A stretch of DNA of 64,000 nt from Pseudomonas sp. Bout1 (GCF_034314165.1 NZ_JAVIWK010000001.1:2557001-2621000); one strand, 5' to 3'; shown: positions 1 through 9,156, counted from the first letter of the stretch. The notes: generated by a model from the sequence alone, not told the origin. Numbers and translations: made by a program.

Positions 1-572
1 TGCGGCAGCAGTTGATCAATCTCACTGGCACGCTGCGTTGGCAGCCGCGTCAGCACATCTTTGAGATAGGCATATGGATCATGCCCATTCATGCGCGCCG
101 ACTGGATCAAACTAATGATCGCCGCTGCTCGTTTGCCGCTGCGCAGTGAACCGGCGAACAACCAGTTGGAGCGGCCGAGTGCCCACGGCCGTATCAGGTT
201 TTCCACTGGATTATTATCTATGGGCACAGCATCGTCCTCGATATATCGAGCCAGTGCGCCCCAGCGCTTTAGGCTGTAATCCAGAGCTTTGGCGATAGCC
301 GAGCCTTCGGGCACAAGGTCGCGCTGGGCCAGCATCCAGGTATGCAGTGCGTCGATAAGGGGCGCCGCTTTTTCCTGACGTATTCGCCAGCGATCCTCGT
401 CGGTCATTTCCCGCGCTTGCCGTTCGATTTCATACAACCCGCCAATTGAGTGCAGCGCCTGTTCGGCCAGTTGGCTTTTGTTCGTCGCATGCAGATCGAA
501 GAACTTGCGGCGGGCATGAGCCATGCAGCCGATTTCGGTGATGCCTTGCTGAAAGCTTGCTTTGTAGCCGGC
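1..572 (-). pseudogene. tnpC: IS66 transposase TnpC, C-terminal part (split and cut by window edge)
   Basis: The minus strand is open from 572 to 1 without stops. It gives the C-terminal part of the IS66 DDE transposase, starting at AGYKASFQQGITEIG and including the NPVENLIRPWALGR block that carries the catalytic Glu. It is the continuation of the piece at 3974-4934: removing the RIT element and one CCGGC copy joins GCC-GG to C-TAC in frame. The last few codons lie outside the window. Confidence 0.9.
568..572. repeat. Target site duplication of RIT element, left copy
   Basis: CCGGC here and at 3974-3978 flanks the element. A single copy is needed to rebuild the transposase codons, which identifies the pair as a 5-bp target duplication. 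Confidence 0.8.
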
Positions 573-597
573 ATTATGTGCTCCAACACATAACGCA

Positions 598-622
598 GGT
601 TATGTTGCGGCCTGAGTTATGT
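598..622 (+). repeat. RIT inverted repeat, left
   Basis: A 25-bp sequence starting GGTTATGTTGCGGCC is a perfect inverted copy of 3951-3975. The left end carries an extra outer block (573-597) with the inverted motif TTATGTG / CACATAA, so the two ends are not symmetrical. These repeats are the likely recombinase binding sites. Confidence 0.85.
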
Positions 623-725
623 GATTCCGACCGGCCAAATAGGCAGTTTCTCTGTTGTCGATAGGCGATTGACGCAACATAAATTGCAGCGCCTTGGTAG
701 ACCTTCATCCCCTGGAGTGTCTGCC

Positions 726-1952
726 ATGTTCGAGAATATCTATTCTTCAAACGCTGCCTGTAAACGCCATCGTGCGGGATCGCTGGCCGCTGAACGCGAG
801 CGATATCTACAGCACTGTGCTGAGCAGGGCTGTACGCATGCCTCCCTTTACTTGAAGGCGTGCTGCTTGCTTTGGATCGCCGAGCGGATGCAGCCAAGCG
901 ACCTCAATGCAATCAATTCGTCACGGCTGCGCCAGATCATTCACGAAGGGCCATTGCCGGCCAATTCTCCTGCAACTGCTACGACGTTGATAAACACCGC
1001 AAGACCTTGGTTAAAGTTCCTAGGATGGTGGCAAGAGCCAACGGCGGAGCCAATTCCATTCGAGGAGAATCTTGAGCTTTTCGTCTCGTGGATGCGGGAT
1101 GAACGCGGTTTGACACCATGTACCATCAGTCAATGGCGCAGTCGAGCGGCAACCTTTTTACGCTGGTGCTTCAACACAGGCCGCCGATTTTCGACGCTTA
1201 GCCCCGAGGATATTGATGCCTACTTCATCACCTACGGTGCGCAACGGTGGTCGCGAATTTCGGCAAGGCACGTCGCAACAATGTTGCGGGTATTCCTGCG
1301 CTACGCGGCAACGCAGGGAACATGCAGCAGTACATTGGCCGACTCGATCCGTTCCCCGCGACATTACGCCCTAGAGTCACTTCCCTATGCACTGAGCTGG
1401 GAGGATGTTCAGCGAGTACTCGCAACTACAAATTCAAGTTCTGAACGCGATGTGCGCGACCGAGCCATCCTGATGCTTCTCGCCATCTACGGTTTACGCC
1501 GGGGAGAAGTTGCCGCACTCCGGTTGGATCAGATCGACTGGGCTGTTGGCCAATCGCGTATTTGGCGATTGAAGCGCCGTCAGCCGCAGGTTTACCCATT
1601 GGTCTCCACAGTAGCTGAGGCATTAGCGCAATATGTCGACACAGTGCGTCCGAAGGTACTGCACCCTGAGATCTTCATCCGAATTCGGGCGCCGCGAATC
1701 CCCATCTCCGCTGCAGGTCTATACAACATCGTCAGCGGCAGACTACGTCTGCTCAACATACAAGCTGCACATTTGGGGCCGCACGCACTTCGACATGCAT
1801 GCGCGGCCAGGCTGCTCGCCAATGGGCTGAGTCTCAAGGAGATTGGCGACCACCTTGGCCACCGCAGCACATCGGCGACAATGACGTACACCAAGGTGGA
1901 TCTGGTTTCGTTACGTGAAGTCGGTGACTTCGACCTGGGAGACCTGCAATGA
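726..1952 (+). CDS. ritA: RIT tyrosine recombinase A
   Basis: A 408-residue phage integrase-family recombinase. The C-terminal catalytic domain shows the first Arg in YGLRRGEVAALRL, the HALRH box, the GHRSTSATMTYT segment and the nucleophilic Tyr in TYTKVD. I chose the ATG at 726 because GGAG lies about 10 bp upstream; the frame is open further up to 621 but without a ribosome site. The stop overlaps ritB by 4 bp (ATGA), so the trio is probably translationally coupled. The three proteins should act together to move the element. Confidence 0.9.
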   Translation: MFENIYSSNAACKRHRAGSLAAERERYLQHCAEQGCTHASLYLKACCLLWIAERMQPSDLNAINSSRLRQIIHEGPLPANSPATATTLINTARPWLKFLGWWQEPTAEPIPFEENLELFVSWMRDERGLTPCTISQWRSRAATFLRWCFNTGRRFSTLSPEDIDAYFITYGAQRWSRISARHVATMLRVFLRYAATQGTCSSTLADSIRSPRHYALESLPYALSWEDVQRVLATTNSSSERDVRDRAILMLLAIYGLRRGEVAALRLDQIDWAVGQSRIWRLKRRQPQVYPLVSTVAEALAQYVDTVRPKVLHPEIFIRIRAPRIPISAAGLYNIVSGRLRLLNIQAAHLGPHALRHACAARLLANGLSLKEIGDHLGHRSTSATMTYTKVDLVSLREVGDFDLGDLQ

Positions 1953-2893
1953 GAACCTTGGACGTAGTCAATGCCTACGTGGCTGTCCGTCGTGCCCAAG
2001 GCGTGGGCCTGAATAGCAGTGCCAGAGTGCTGCGTCAGTTTGCACGTGAGACTGGAAACCTACCGCTCCCCGAAGTTACTCCAGAGGCAGTAGCCGCATT
2101 TCTGCACGGGAACGGTGAGCTAAGCGCTACGTGGAAGACGAAGCGAGGATTACTTGTTAGCTTTTATCGCTTCGCAATCGCACGTGGCCACGCAACGATC
2201 TCGCCCCTGCCGGAACGACCACCACAGCTTCCACCGGCACAGACGCCCTATGTCTATGCCACCGCAGAAATACAGCACCTGTTAGATGCCACTGTCATAC
2301 TGAGTACCTCGCTCAGTCGCCTTCAAGCTGCGACATACAGAACCCTCCTGCTGATCCTTTACGGTGCTGGGTTGCGCGTCGGCGAGGCGATCAGACTAAA
2401 CCTCTGTGACATCGACCTCGAGCAGCGAATCATCACCGTTCGTGACACAAAGTTTTATAAGACAAGGCTGGTGCCGATTGGGCCCAGGCTGGCATCGAAA
2501 CTGCGAGTCTATCTACGACAACGTTGCGCGCTAGCACTTCCACTAGGCCAAGACTCTGCCCTGCTGTGCACTCGTACTGGCCATCGCCTGAACTACCAAT
2601 ACGTCATAACTCTGTTCCAACGCGTTCGTTTGGCGGCAGGCATTGCTCGCCCAACAGGCGAGCTACGGCCTCCGCGCCTCCATGATCTGCGGCATACAGC
2701 CGCCGTACATCGTGTACTGGGATGGTATCGCACCGGCAAGGATGTACCGCGGCTGTTGCCGCAATTGGCAACGTATCTGGGGCACGTCGACATAAGGTCG
2801 ACTCAGCGCTATTTGCACATGACTCCCGAACTGTTGCACGAAGCGAGTCGCCGATTTGCCATTTATTCAAGCCAGGAGATTGATCATGATTGA
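1949..2893 (+). CDS. ritB: RIT tyrosine recombinase B
   Basis: A 314-residue tyrosine recombinase. Catalytic motifs are YGAGLRVGEAIRL (Arg I), a Lys region in RDTKFYKTRLV, HDLRHTAAVHR (His/Arg II) and GHVDIRSTQRYLH (His and Tyr). An insertion between the HxxR box and the last His (GWYRTGKDVPRLLP) resembles TnpB-type recombinases of Tn554-like elements. It overlaps ritA by 4 bp and ritC by 8 bp, so the three genes form one operon. Confidence 0.9.
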   Translation: MRTLDVVNAYVAVRRAQGVGLNSSARVLRQFARETGNLPLPEVTPEAVAAFLHGNGELSATWKTKRGLLVSFYRFAIARGHATISPLPERPPQLPPAQTPYVYATAEIQHLLDATVILSTSLSRLQAATYRTLLLILYGAGLRVGEAIRLNLCDIDLEQRIITVRDTKFYKTRLVPIGPRLASKLRVYLRQRCALALPLGQDSALLCTRTGHRLNYQYVITLFQRVRLAAGIARPTGELRPPRLHDLRHTAAVHRVLGWYRTGKDVPRLLPQLATYLGHVDIRSTQRYLHMTPELLHEASRRFAIYSSQEIDHD

Positions 2894-3884
2894 CCGCAAT
2901 CGCCTCGGGGCATGGGTACGTCGCTTCTTGTTGGAGTATCTGGTCGCCGAGCGCAACCTTTCCCACAACACTCAGATCAGTTACCGCGACACGCTGACCC
3001 TCCTGCTTCCATTTGTCAGTCGAAAAGCCTCGGTGGCAATCGACCATTTGTCGGTGCTCGACATATCGCCCGCCATCGTGCGCGCATTCCTTGAACATGT
3101 CGAACACGAGCGCGGTTGTGGCATTGTCACGCGCAACCAGCGGCTCTGCGCGATTCATTCATTAGGGCGTTTCATTGCTATGCGATCGCCAGAGCATTTG
3201 GAGTGGTGCACAGAGATCCGTTCTATCCCGTTCAAAAAAACTACCCAGACAGTCATCCACTACCTCGACAAGCCAGAAATGGAGGCTCTGCTCCGGGCAC
3301 CTAATCGAGCTACGAGCCAGGGGGCACGGGACTATGCGATTTTGCTTTTTCTATACAACACCGGCGCCCGCGCTGACGAAGCTGTCTGCCTCAGCGTTGG
3401 TAATTTGCAACTTGGGACTTCACCCTCCGTGCGCATTCTGGGTAAGGGAAACAAATGGCGCGTCTGCCCCCTGTGGCCAGTAACAGCTGCCGCGCTGCGG
3501 CCACTCATCGTTGAACGTAGAACAGAAGATCGCGTATTCATAGGTCGTACCGGGAATCCCATGACTCGATTCGGCATGTATCGTGTTGTGTCGGTGTATG
3601 GACGAGCAGCCGGCAAGCGGGTTGACTCCATGCACGGCCGGCGCATCAGCCCGCACACTATTCGACACACGACCGCCGTTCACCTGTTAAGAGCCGGGGT
3701 CGATATCAATACAATTCGGGCCTGGCTCGGGCATGTCTCCTTGGACACAACCCACATCTACGCGGAAGTCGATCTCGAAATGAAGGACAAGGCGCTTGCA
3801 TGTTTGGACGTCACAAATGTGCCTGAGGCTGTGCGCCTGCGACCGAACTCAGCATCTCTCATGGCGTTCATGCGAGGGCTGTAG
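2886..3884 (+). CDS. ritC: RIT tyrosine recombinase C
   Basis: A 332-residue tyrosine recombinase. The N-terminal SAM-like core-binding domain (about residues 10-105) is followed by the catalytic domain with YNTGARADEAVCL, KGNKWRVCPL, HTIRHTTAVHLL and GHVSLDTTHIYAEVD, which contains the Tyr. The start at 2886 has GGAG 8-11 bp upstream and overlaps the ritB stop. A longer frame from 2856 has no ribosome site. It is the last gene of the trio; the inverted repeat follows within 70 bp. Confidence 0.9.
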   Translation: MIDRNRLGAWVRRFLLEYLVAERNLSHNTQISYRDTLTLLLPFVSRKASVAIDHLSVLDISPAIVRAFLEHVEHERGCGIVTRNQRLCAIHSLGRFIAMRSPEHLEWCTEIRSIPFKKTTQTVIHYLDKPEMEALLRAPNRATSQGARDYAILLFLYNTGARADEAVCLSVGNLQLGTSPSVRILGKGNKWRVCPLWPVTAAALRPLIVERRTEDRVFIGRTGNPMTRFGMYRVVSVYGRAAGKRVDSMHGRRISPHTIRHTTAVHLLRAGVDINTIRAWLGHVSLDTTHIYAEVDLEMKDKALACLDVTNVPEAVRLRPNSASLMAFMRGL

Positions 3885-3950
3885 CATGAATTTATGTGCC
3901 ACTTTTTGCGCCGAACTCCCGATTGGGAGGCGGCGCCTCTTACCCCCGCA

Positions 3951-3975
3951 ACATAACTCAGGCCGCAACATAACC
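3951..3975 (-). repeat. RIT inverted repeat, right
   Basis: This is a perfect 25-bp inverted copy of 598-622. It ends two bases into the CCGGC duplication, so on this side the repeat is terminal. The stretch 3885-3950 between ritC and the repeat shows no gene. Confidence 0.85.
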
Positions 3976-3978
3976 GGC
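3974..3978. repeat. Target site duplication of RIT element, right copy
   Basis: This is the right-hand CCGGC copy matching 568-572, directly after the right end of the RIT element. Confidence 0.8.
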
Positions 3979-4934
3979 GAAATCATCGCAAACCAGCTTG
4001 CCGTTCCATTGCCCAAGGAAGTTGCGTGCATGCTCACCCGCACGGCTCGGGCTGAAGTCGTAAACCACTGCTTTAAGTGCCAAAAACGGCGTTGTGCAGT
4101 AGGCCCAGACATAAGCACGATGGGTTTTCTTTTCGCCCGGCGCGAGCATCTGCACTGGGGTTTCGTCTGCGTGAATCACGCCTTGGGCAAGTACCGTTTC
4201 ACGCAGCGCGTCGACCAAGGGCTGGAGTTGCACGCCGGTTTGGCCGACCCATTGCGCCAGTGTCGAGCGGGCGATAGCCGGGCCGGCGCGGCCCAAGATT
4301 TTCTCTTGGCGATACAGGGGCAAATGGTCGGCGAATTTGGCCACCATCACGTGAGCCAGCAGCCCTGCGGTCGGTATGCCCTTGTCGATGACCTGGGCCG
4401 GAACCGGTGCCTGAGTCAGCATTTCACACTCGCGGCAGACCCATTTCCCGCGCACATGCTGCTCCACGATGAACACGCCCGGCGTGTAATCGAGCTTTTC
4501 GCTGACGTCTTCGCCGATCCGCTGGAGCTGGCATCCGCAGGGGCATTGGGTGTTGTCTGGTTCGTGATAAATCACGGTACGCGGAAACTGCGCAGGCAAT
4601 GGAACACGCTGGGCTGCTTGCGTGGCTCTGCCGGCGCAGCCGGCGGATTCAACGCCTTCAGCTCGGCTTCAATGGCCGCGATGTCTGTGTCGAGCAGGTC
4701 ATCGAGCAGGCTGCCTTGAGCAGGGCTTAATTGCTCACTGCGCTTAGCAAACTTGTTACGTTTGAACCAGGCGATTTCGTGGGTGAGTTGCTCGATGATG
4801 GTTTGGTCGCGGTCGTTCTTCTTGCCCATCCTGTCGACTTGCTGTCCGAGCGAATCAACCTGGGACAGCAACTGCGCCGCGAAGGCGCGCAGTTGGTCGG
4901 GGCTCATCTGATCGAGATTGGGCGAGGAAGTCAT
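3974..4934 (-). pseudogene. tnpC: IS66 transposase TnpC, N-terminal part (frameshifted)
   Basis: The first 120 codons (4934-4572) give the typical IS66 N-terminus: a leucine-rich coiled region, then WFKRNKFAKRSEQLSP. The frame is then lost at 4608-4611, where AAG has become AG after RKQP. The continuing frame (4599 downward) carries the zinc-finger part CPCGC...CREC, the first catalytic Asp in VIHADETPVQ and the second in VCDDFAGY. The RIT element is inserted right after that motif. Confidence 0.9.
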
Positions 4935-4996
4935 GCCCTGGATTTTACCAAAGCAGGTCGTTTGCGGCAGTAGGCCAAGGAGCTAATTACAGCTTT

Positions 4997-5332
4997 TTAA
5001 AGCAGTGTGATTACACCGCCAGCCCCAACACGCTGCCAAGGTAGGCCGAGCACCAACGCTTGAAGTTGCTCGGTATCCAGCTCTATCTCGCAGCCTTGTC
5101 GAATGCCGGGCCAGTGAAACTTTCCTTGGTTCAATCGGCGAGCAGCCAGCCAGACTCCAAACCCGTCATGCACCAGCACTTTCATACGAGTGGCGCGGCG
5201 GTTGGCAAACAGATAAGCGCAGTGCGGCTTCGCCGCACCGAACACCGCGATCACCCTGGCCAGCGCAGTTTCAGTGCCGGCACGCATGTCCATGGGCTCG
5301 GTGGCAAGCCAGATGGCGTCGATGCGAATCAT
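4997..5332 (-). CDS. tnpB: IS66 accessory protein TnpB (Orf2 family)
   Basis: A 111-residue protein of the IS66 Orf2-like family. Typical motifs are EPMDMRAG near residue 13, HCAYLFANRRATRMKVLVHDGFGVWL in the middle and a RLNQGKFHWP segment. Its ATG overlaps the tnpA stop (ATGA), as usual in IS66. It is open and full length, but its partner genes are broken. The role of TnpB in IS66 transposition is not settled. Confidence 0.9.
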   Translation of the reverse strand: MIRIDAIWLATEPMDMRAGTETALARVIAVFGAAKPHCAYLFANRRATRMKVLVHDGFGVWLAARRLNQGKFHWPGIRQGCEIELDTEQLQALVLGLPWQRVGAGGVITLL

Positions 5333-5520
5333 TGCGTGAGTCCACGGACAAAGCGGGCACAGCCTTCAGGATCAGACGTTGGCCATTTCACTGACATCGA
5401 TTGCTCGCCAAATGGCAGCTCAATAATCGCCGACCCTTCTGCCTGCCGTTTGGGTGTAGCTCTCAACGGAACGAAAGCTCCGCCAGTGGGCATGTTTTCC
5501 TGTTCCTGGGTGCACCACCA
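5329..5520 (-). pseudogene. tnpA: IS66 TnpA, C-terminal fragment
   Basis: The frame ends LPFGEQSMSVKWPTSDPEG...RGLTQ and matches the C-terminal third of the IS66 TnpA (HTH) protein. A Met at 5493 begins MPTGGAFVPLRATPK, but upstream codons (CTQEQEN) belong to the same protein. The N-terminal HTH part is absent; the similarity ends near 5521, just before the chemoreceptor. Confidence 0.8.
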
Positions 5521-5542
5521 CTAGCGTGAAGAGGGGATTTGT

Positions 5543-7476
5543 ATGTCTTTAGTGAGCCGGCTACTGGGTAATCTCTCGGTAGGAGCCAAGCTGTCGATCG
5601 GTTTTGGGTTGGTGTGCTATTCACTCTCGGGGTGGGGATTACCGCCTTCCATTCTTTGAGTCTGTTAGGGCTTCGTGGTGAACAACTTCGTACCGAGGAT
5701 TGGATTCAAACGTTGATCCTGCAGGCTCGTATCGCGGAAAAAGAATATGCGCTGAGTCTTTCTCCTCAGGCGCAGGATCAAGTGCGAGGGGCAGCTGAGC
5801 AGCTCACTCGGCATTTTGATGGCCTCTCCCAAAAAAATAGCGCCGACATCGCGATGCGGGATGCGTCCAGCGACTATTTAAAGCAGTTCCTAAGTTATGC
5901 CGAGTCTCTTCAACAAGCACGAGAGGCTCGCATGCGCATGCAAACACTCGCGCAGACAGCGGGAGAAAGCTTCACCTTGGTATTTCTCGACCAGTTGGAT
6001 GCGTTGAGTGTGCAACAGGAACGAGGTACCCCTCCGGACAGCGGGCAACTGTTGTTGCTGGAACAGACCACTGCTCTGCGTGACAAGCTGGCCAGGCTCC
6101 GTGACAGTGAGCTGTATTATTCGTTGGATGGTGAGGAACGCTTCCGTAGCGATTGGGAGATGAGCATGAGCGACCTGCTGTCTTCGATGCAGGTGCTCAA
6201 TCTCGATGATCAGGAGAAGGTTTCGCTGCAGGCTGCAAGTCACGCACTGGGAGATTATCGAAAAGCATTCGAACAGTTTGTTGCCAGCCGCAAGCAAAGC
6301 GCTCGTAGCAGCGAAGCGATGAACATGCAAACTCAGCAAGTCAGCGAGTTGTTGGATAAGGCCAACCAATTTCAGAGCCAGGCGATACAACGCGATAGTC
6401 GCAACGCATACAGTCAGCTTGGCCTCATTAGTCTACTGGCGTTAGCGCTGGGCATTGGCGCGAGTCTATTAATACGTCATTTGATACTGCAGCCGTTGCG
6501 TCGGGCTGTTCATCTGGCCCAGCAAGTTGCCGCAGGTGATCTGAATTGTGTGCCTGATGGTGCAAGCGTTCGGCACGATGAGCTTGGGCAGCTATTGGAT
6601 ACCGTCAATAGCATGCTAGGTAGTCTGAGAGGCCTGGTGGGTCGAATTGGTACCGGGGTAGGCCTGCTCAATGGAACAGCAGGGAGCCTGGCAGAAGTTA
6701 TTCAGCGCAGCAGCCGGGGAGTTGAGAGACAACGACAGGAGACTGAAATCGCCGCTACCGCAATGCAACAGATGAATGCGATGGCCGGCGAAGTCGCACG
6801 TAACGTCAAGGACGCCAGTGCTGCAGTAGCCCTTGCTGATGACCAGGCGCGCGAAGGTGACGACTTAGCACGCCAAGCGGGGTCCAAGATCAACCAACTG
6901 GCTTTGGAAATGACCGGCTGCACTGACGCAATGCAATCGTTGCTGGCAGAAAGTACTGCTATTGGCGGCGTGCTTGATGTGATTAAAGCTGTAGCAGAAC
7001 AGACTAATTTACTGGCGTTAAATGCGGCCATAGAAGCCGCGCGAGCAGGAGAGCACGGTCGTGGATTCGCTGTAGTAGCTGACGAAGTGCGTGGTCTGGC
7101 ACGCCGCACGCAGAGTTCTACCGCCGAAATCGAAGACTTGATCAGTCGCCTGCGTGGCGTCGCCCAGCAGGCAACTGAACGGCTACAGGGTAGCCATGCA
7201 CTGACAGGTGAAACAGTGATCCTTGCTGGTCAGGCATCTCAGGCGTTGACACGAATTACTCGCGCCGTTTCGAGCATTGAACAGATGAACAAACAAATCT
7301 CAGGGGCCGCGGAGCAACAACGGGTTTTGGCGGAACAGGCTAGCCAGAACATAGTTCGGGTGCGCGAGGTGGCAGAGGAAAGCGCCCAAGAAAGTGAGAA
7401 GTTGCAGATTTTGACGCTTGAACTCCAGCGGGTGGATCAGGAGTTGAATGCAGCGGTCGGTCACTTTCGCACATAA
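5543..7476 (+). pseudogene. Methyl-accepting chemotaxis protein, HBM type, frameshifted near the start
   Basis: Receptor of about 644 codons. [20 protein letters not shown] begins at 5543 and leads into the first membrane segment. One base is missing around 5613-5616, where GTG-TG-CTA should read GTG-NTG-CTA, so the rest ([11 protein letters not shown] onward) lies in another frame to 7476. Then follow a helical periplasmic domain of about 250 residues like the HBM sensor domain, a second membrane segment, HAMP, and the signalling hairpin [19 protein letters not shown]. The C-terminus [11 protein letters not shown] is standard for Pseudomonas receptors. A GTG at 5614 could restart translation but would remove part of the first membrane segment. 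Confidence 0.85.
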
Positions 7477-7506
7477 ATATTAACGATTAAGGCGAAAGAT
7501 GATCGT

Positions 7507-7700
7507 CGTTGGATGGCAGAATCAATGTCGAGCAGGCTGCCATGGTTGAGGCTCAGTTGTTCGCTGCGCTTGGCAAGATTGTGCCGCTTGGGGATGGCGA
7601 TTGGTGGGGGAAGTTGTTCGTTGATCGTTTCAAAGCGTTGGATTTTCTGGCCCATGAAATCGACTTGGGACAGCAGCTGCATCACCTGCTGGGGTAAAAA
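7507..7700 (-). pseudogene. IS66 TnpC N-terminal remnant
   Basis: A minus-strand frame reads LLSQVDFMGQKIQRFETINEQ and then NLAKRSEQLSLNHGSLLD. It aligns with the N-terminus of the TnpC at 4934-4572 (LLSQVDSLGQQVDRM and KFAKRSEQLSPAQGSLLD), with gaps. It is a scar of another IS66 copy on the far side of the chemoreceptor. Confidence 0.7.
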
Positions 7701-7723
7701 TGGCGGAGGTGTGTCTCAAGTCC

Positions 7724-9115
7724 CTACAAACCATCCTGGTCGATCATGATCTCAGAGAGCTTCTCGCTCAGCAGGCTCCAGGCTGCTTTTTTCTCTTCGG
7801 CATAATCATGATGTAAGTAGTGTCGGCGGACCCGAGAACCTGCGAGCACATGGTTCTGGCAGCGATCTATCACGTCAAGGCTTATGCCCCAGGCTTGCAT
7901 CATGGTTGCTCCTGTTCGTCTCAAGTCATGGGGTGTCCATTCCCCATTCGCACCATCGGACAACACCAGGGTGTCATCATGTCGGCGACGGGAAAGCGGT
8001 TTGCGATTTTTGAAGCGTGATTGGCGGTCTCCCACCTGTTTGCTGACGACCTTGAGATCGACATGCCCATCATGATGCTTTGCGGGGAAGCACCATTGAG
8101 AGTGTCCCGTAAGCAACCGAAGCTTGCTGAAATAGTGGGTCACAAACGCAGATAGGAACACGTGGTGGTCCTGCTTCTTTCCACGGCTGCCTTTGACGTT
8201 TGCCACGGGAATAAACCAGACGCCATTTTCTAGGTCTACGTTTTTCCATTCGGCTTGAAGCAGTTCACCGATCCGGCATAGCGTTCCCAAACAGATCCAG
8301 AGTGCAAGTTGGGACTCTGGTTTGAGTGGGCGAATCCCATCGTACTTTTCGCCAGCAGGTAGTGCTGCATAGTCCGCAGTCATTTTTTGAAAGCGCTGGT
8401 GTAGTTCTTGAAGTTCGCTAGGGGAGAGGATCCGGGTTCGCTCCTCCTGGTAGTCGCTGGGTACCAGTTTGTTGATTTCGATCAAGTCTGCAGGGTTTCC
8501 GTCAATCAGCAGTGTTCGCCATGGCTGGCGCTTCTGGGCCCATCCAAACATCTGAACGATATCCGAAAAAAGACTGATTGCCTGACGAGTAGCGCCGCGA
8601 GCCATTACGGACCGCACCAGATTCCGCAGGTCATGCTCACTAATTGAACTGATGACTTTTGAGCCAAGGGCGGGGTAAAGGTCTTTCGCGAACTTTCTCC
8701 GTAATTCAGCATTACCATCCTTGCGCGCCACACCATCGCGAAGCCATTCTCCTGCGAGCTCCAGCAGCGTTAGCTCCTTAGACTTTTGCCGATCGGCCTC
8801 CGCGAGTTGAGCAGCCAGCTCCGCTTTTTGTCTGACCTTCCCGGCGCGCTTGTTTTCATTAGGATTGATCCCTTTGGCTACAAGGTCTCGCGCTTCGTTG
8901 CGCTCCTTGCGGATTTCGGTCAACGACTTGTTTGGCCAGGTGCCGCAGGAAAAGCGGGTGTAAATACCTTCCCAGCGAAACTGGAAGTAAAAGGGGATTG
9001 CGACACCTTTTTTGCGGAGCGAGACCCTGCCTGATAGGCTACCTTCGTCGCGTATAACGGTGCCGACATCTTGCTCAGTGAGTGCTTCTAGTTCTTTGGC
9101 GGTGAGCTTGGCCAT
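7724..9115 (-). CDS. P4-type tyrosine integrase of an adjacent island
   Basis: A 463-residue integrase. An N-terminal arm-binding domain (about residues 1-100) is followed by the core-binding region and a catalytic domain with CRIGELLQAEW (Arg I), HDLRRTGATMMQAWG (His/Arg II), QNHVLAGSRVRRHYLHHDY (His, Tyr). ATG at 9115 is preceded by AGGAGG 6 bp upstream. Its 5' end faces the tRNA-Pro fragment at 9288-9332, with tandem 12-bp repeats in between. That is the usual layout for an island integrase beside its attachment site, and it implies an element extending left of 9332. Confidence 0.9.
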   Translation of the reverse strand: MAKLTAKELEALTEQDVGTVIRDEGSLSGRVSLRKKGVAIPFYFQFRWEGIYTRFSCGTWPNKSLTEIRKERNEARDLVAKGINPNENKRAGKVRQKAELAAQLAEADRQKSKELTLLELAGEWLRDGVARKDGNAELRRKFAKDLYPALGSKVISSISEHDLRNLVRSVMARGATRQAISLFSDIVQMFGWAQKRQPWRTLLIDGNPADLIEINKLVPSDYQEERTRILSPSELQELHQRFQKMTADYAALPAGEKYDGIRPLKPESQLALWICLGTLCRIGELLQAEWKNVDLENGVWFIPVANVKGSRGKKQDHHVFLSAFVTHYFSKLRLLTGHSQWCFPAKHHDGHVDLKVVSKQVGDRQSRFKNRKPLSRRRHDDTLVLSDGANGEWTPHDLRRTGATMMQAWGISLDVIDRCQNHVLAGSRVRRHYLHHDYAEEKKAAWSLLSEKLSEIMIDQDGL

Positions 9116-9132
9116 AATCAACCTCCTGAGAA

Positions 9133-9156
9133 ATTTACTCCCACATTTACTCCCAC
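9133..9156. repeat. Tandem 12-bp repeat ahead of the island integrase
   Basis: ATTTACTCCCAC occurs twice without a gap (9133-9144, 9145-9156), just upstream of the integrase start. Placed between int and the attachment core, these are candidate arm-type integrase sites or an int autoregulatory operator. Confidence 0.6.

Larger units (their letters stand above)
573..3973 (+). mobile_element. RIT (Recombinase-In-Trio) element, 3.4 kb
   Basis: Three overlapping tyrosine recombinase genes in one orientation lie between inverted repeats inside IS66 tnpC. CCGGC occurs at 568-572 and at 3974-3978. Deleting the element with one copy restores the transposase reading frame across the DDFAGYKASF motif, which fixes both boundaries. 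RIT elements are known as three-recombinase units of about this size. This copy looks intact: all three genes are open and keep their catalytic motifs. Confidence 0.9.
1..5521 (-). mobile_element. Decayed IS66-family insertion sequence, interrupted by a RIT element
   Basis: On the minus strand, tnpA (fragment), tnpB and tnpC follow each other in standard IS66 order. tnpC is split by the RIT element at 573-3973 and has a separate one-base frameshift near 4608. The tnpA end is cut off at about 5521, where the chemoreceptor region begins, so that terminal repeat is missing. The tnpC end runs past base 1. The copy cannot make its own transposase. Confidence 0.9.

Noticed and set aside
3796..4719. 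Plus-strand 307-codon frame
   Set aside because: It is antisense to the IS66 tnpC and runs across the RIT right end, so it cannot be an old gene.
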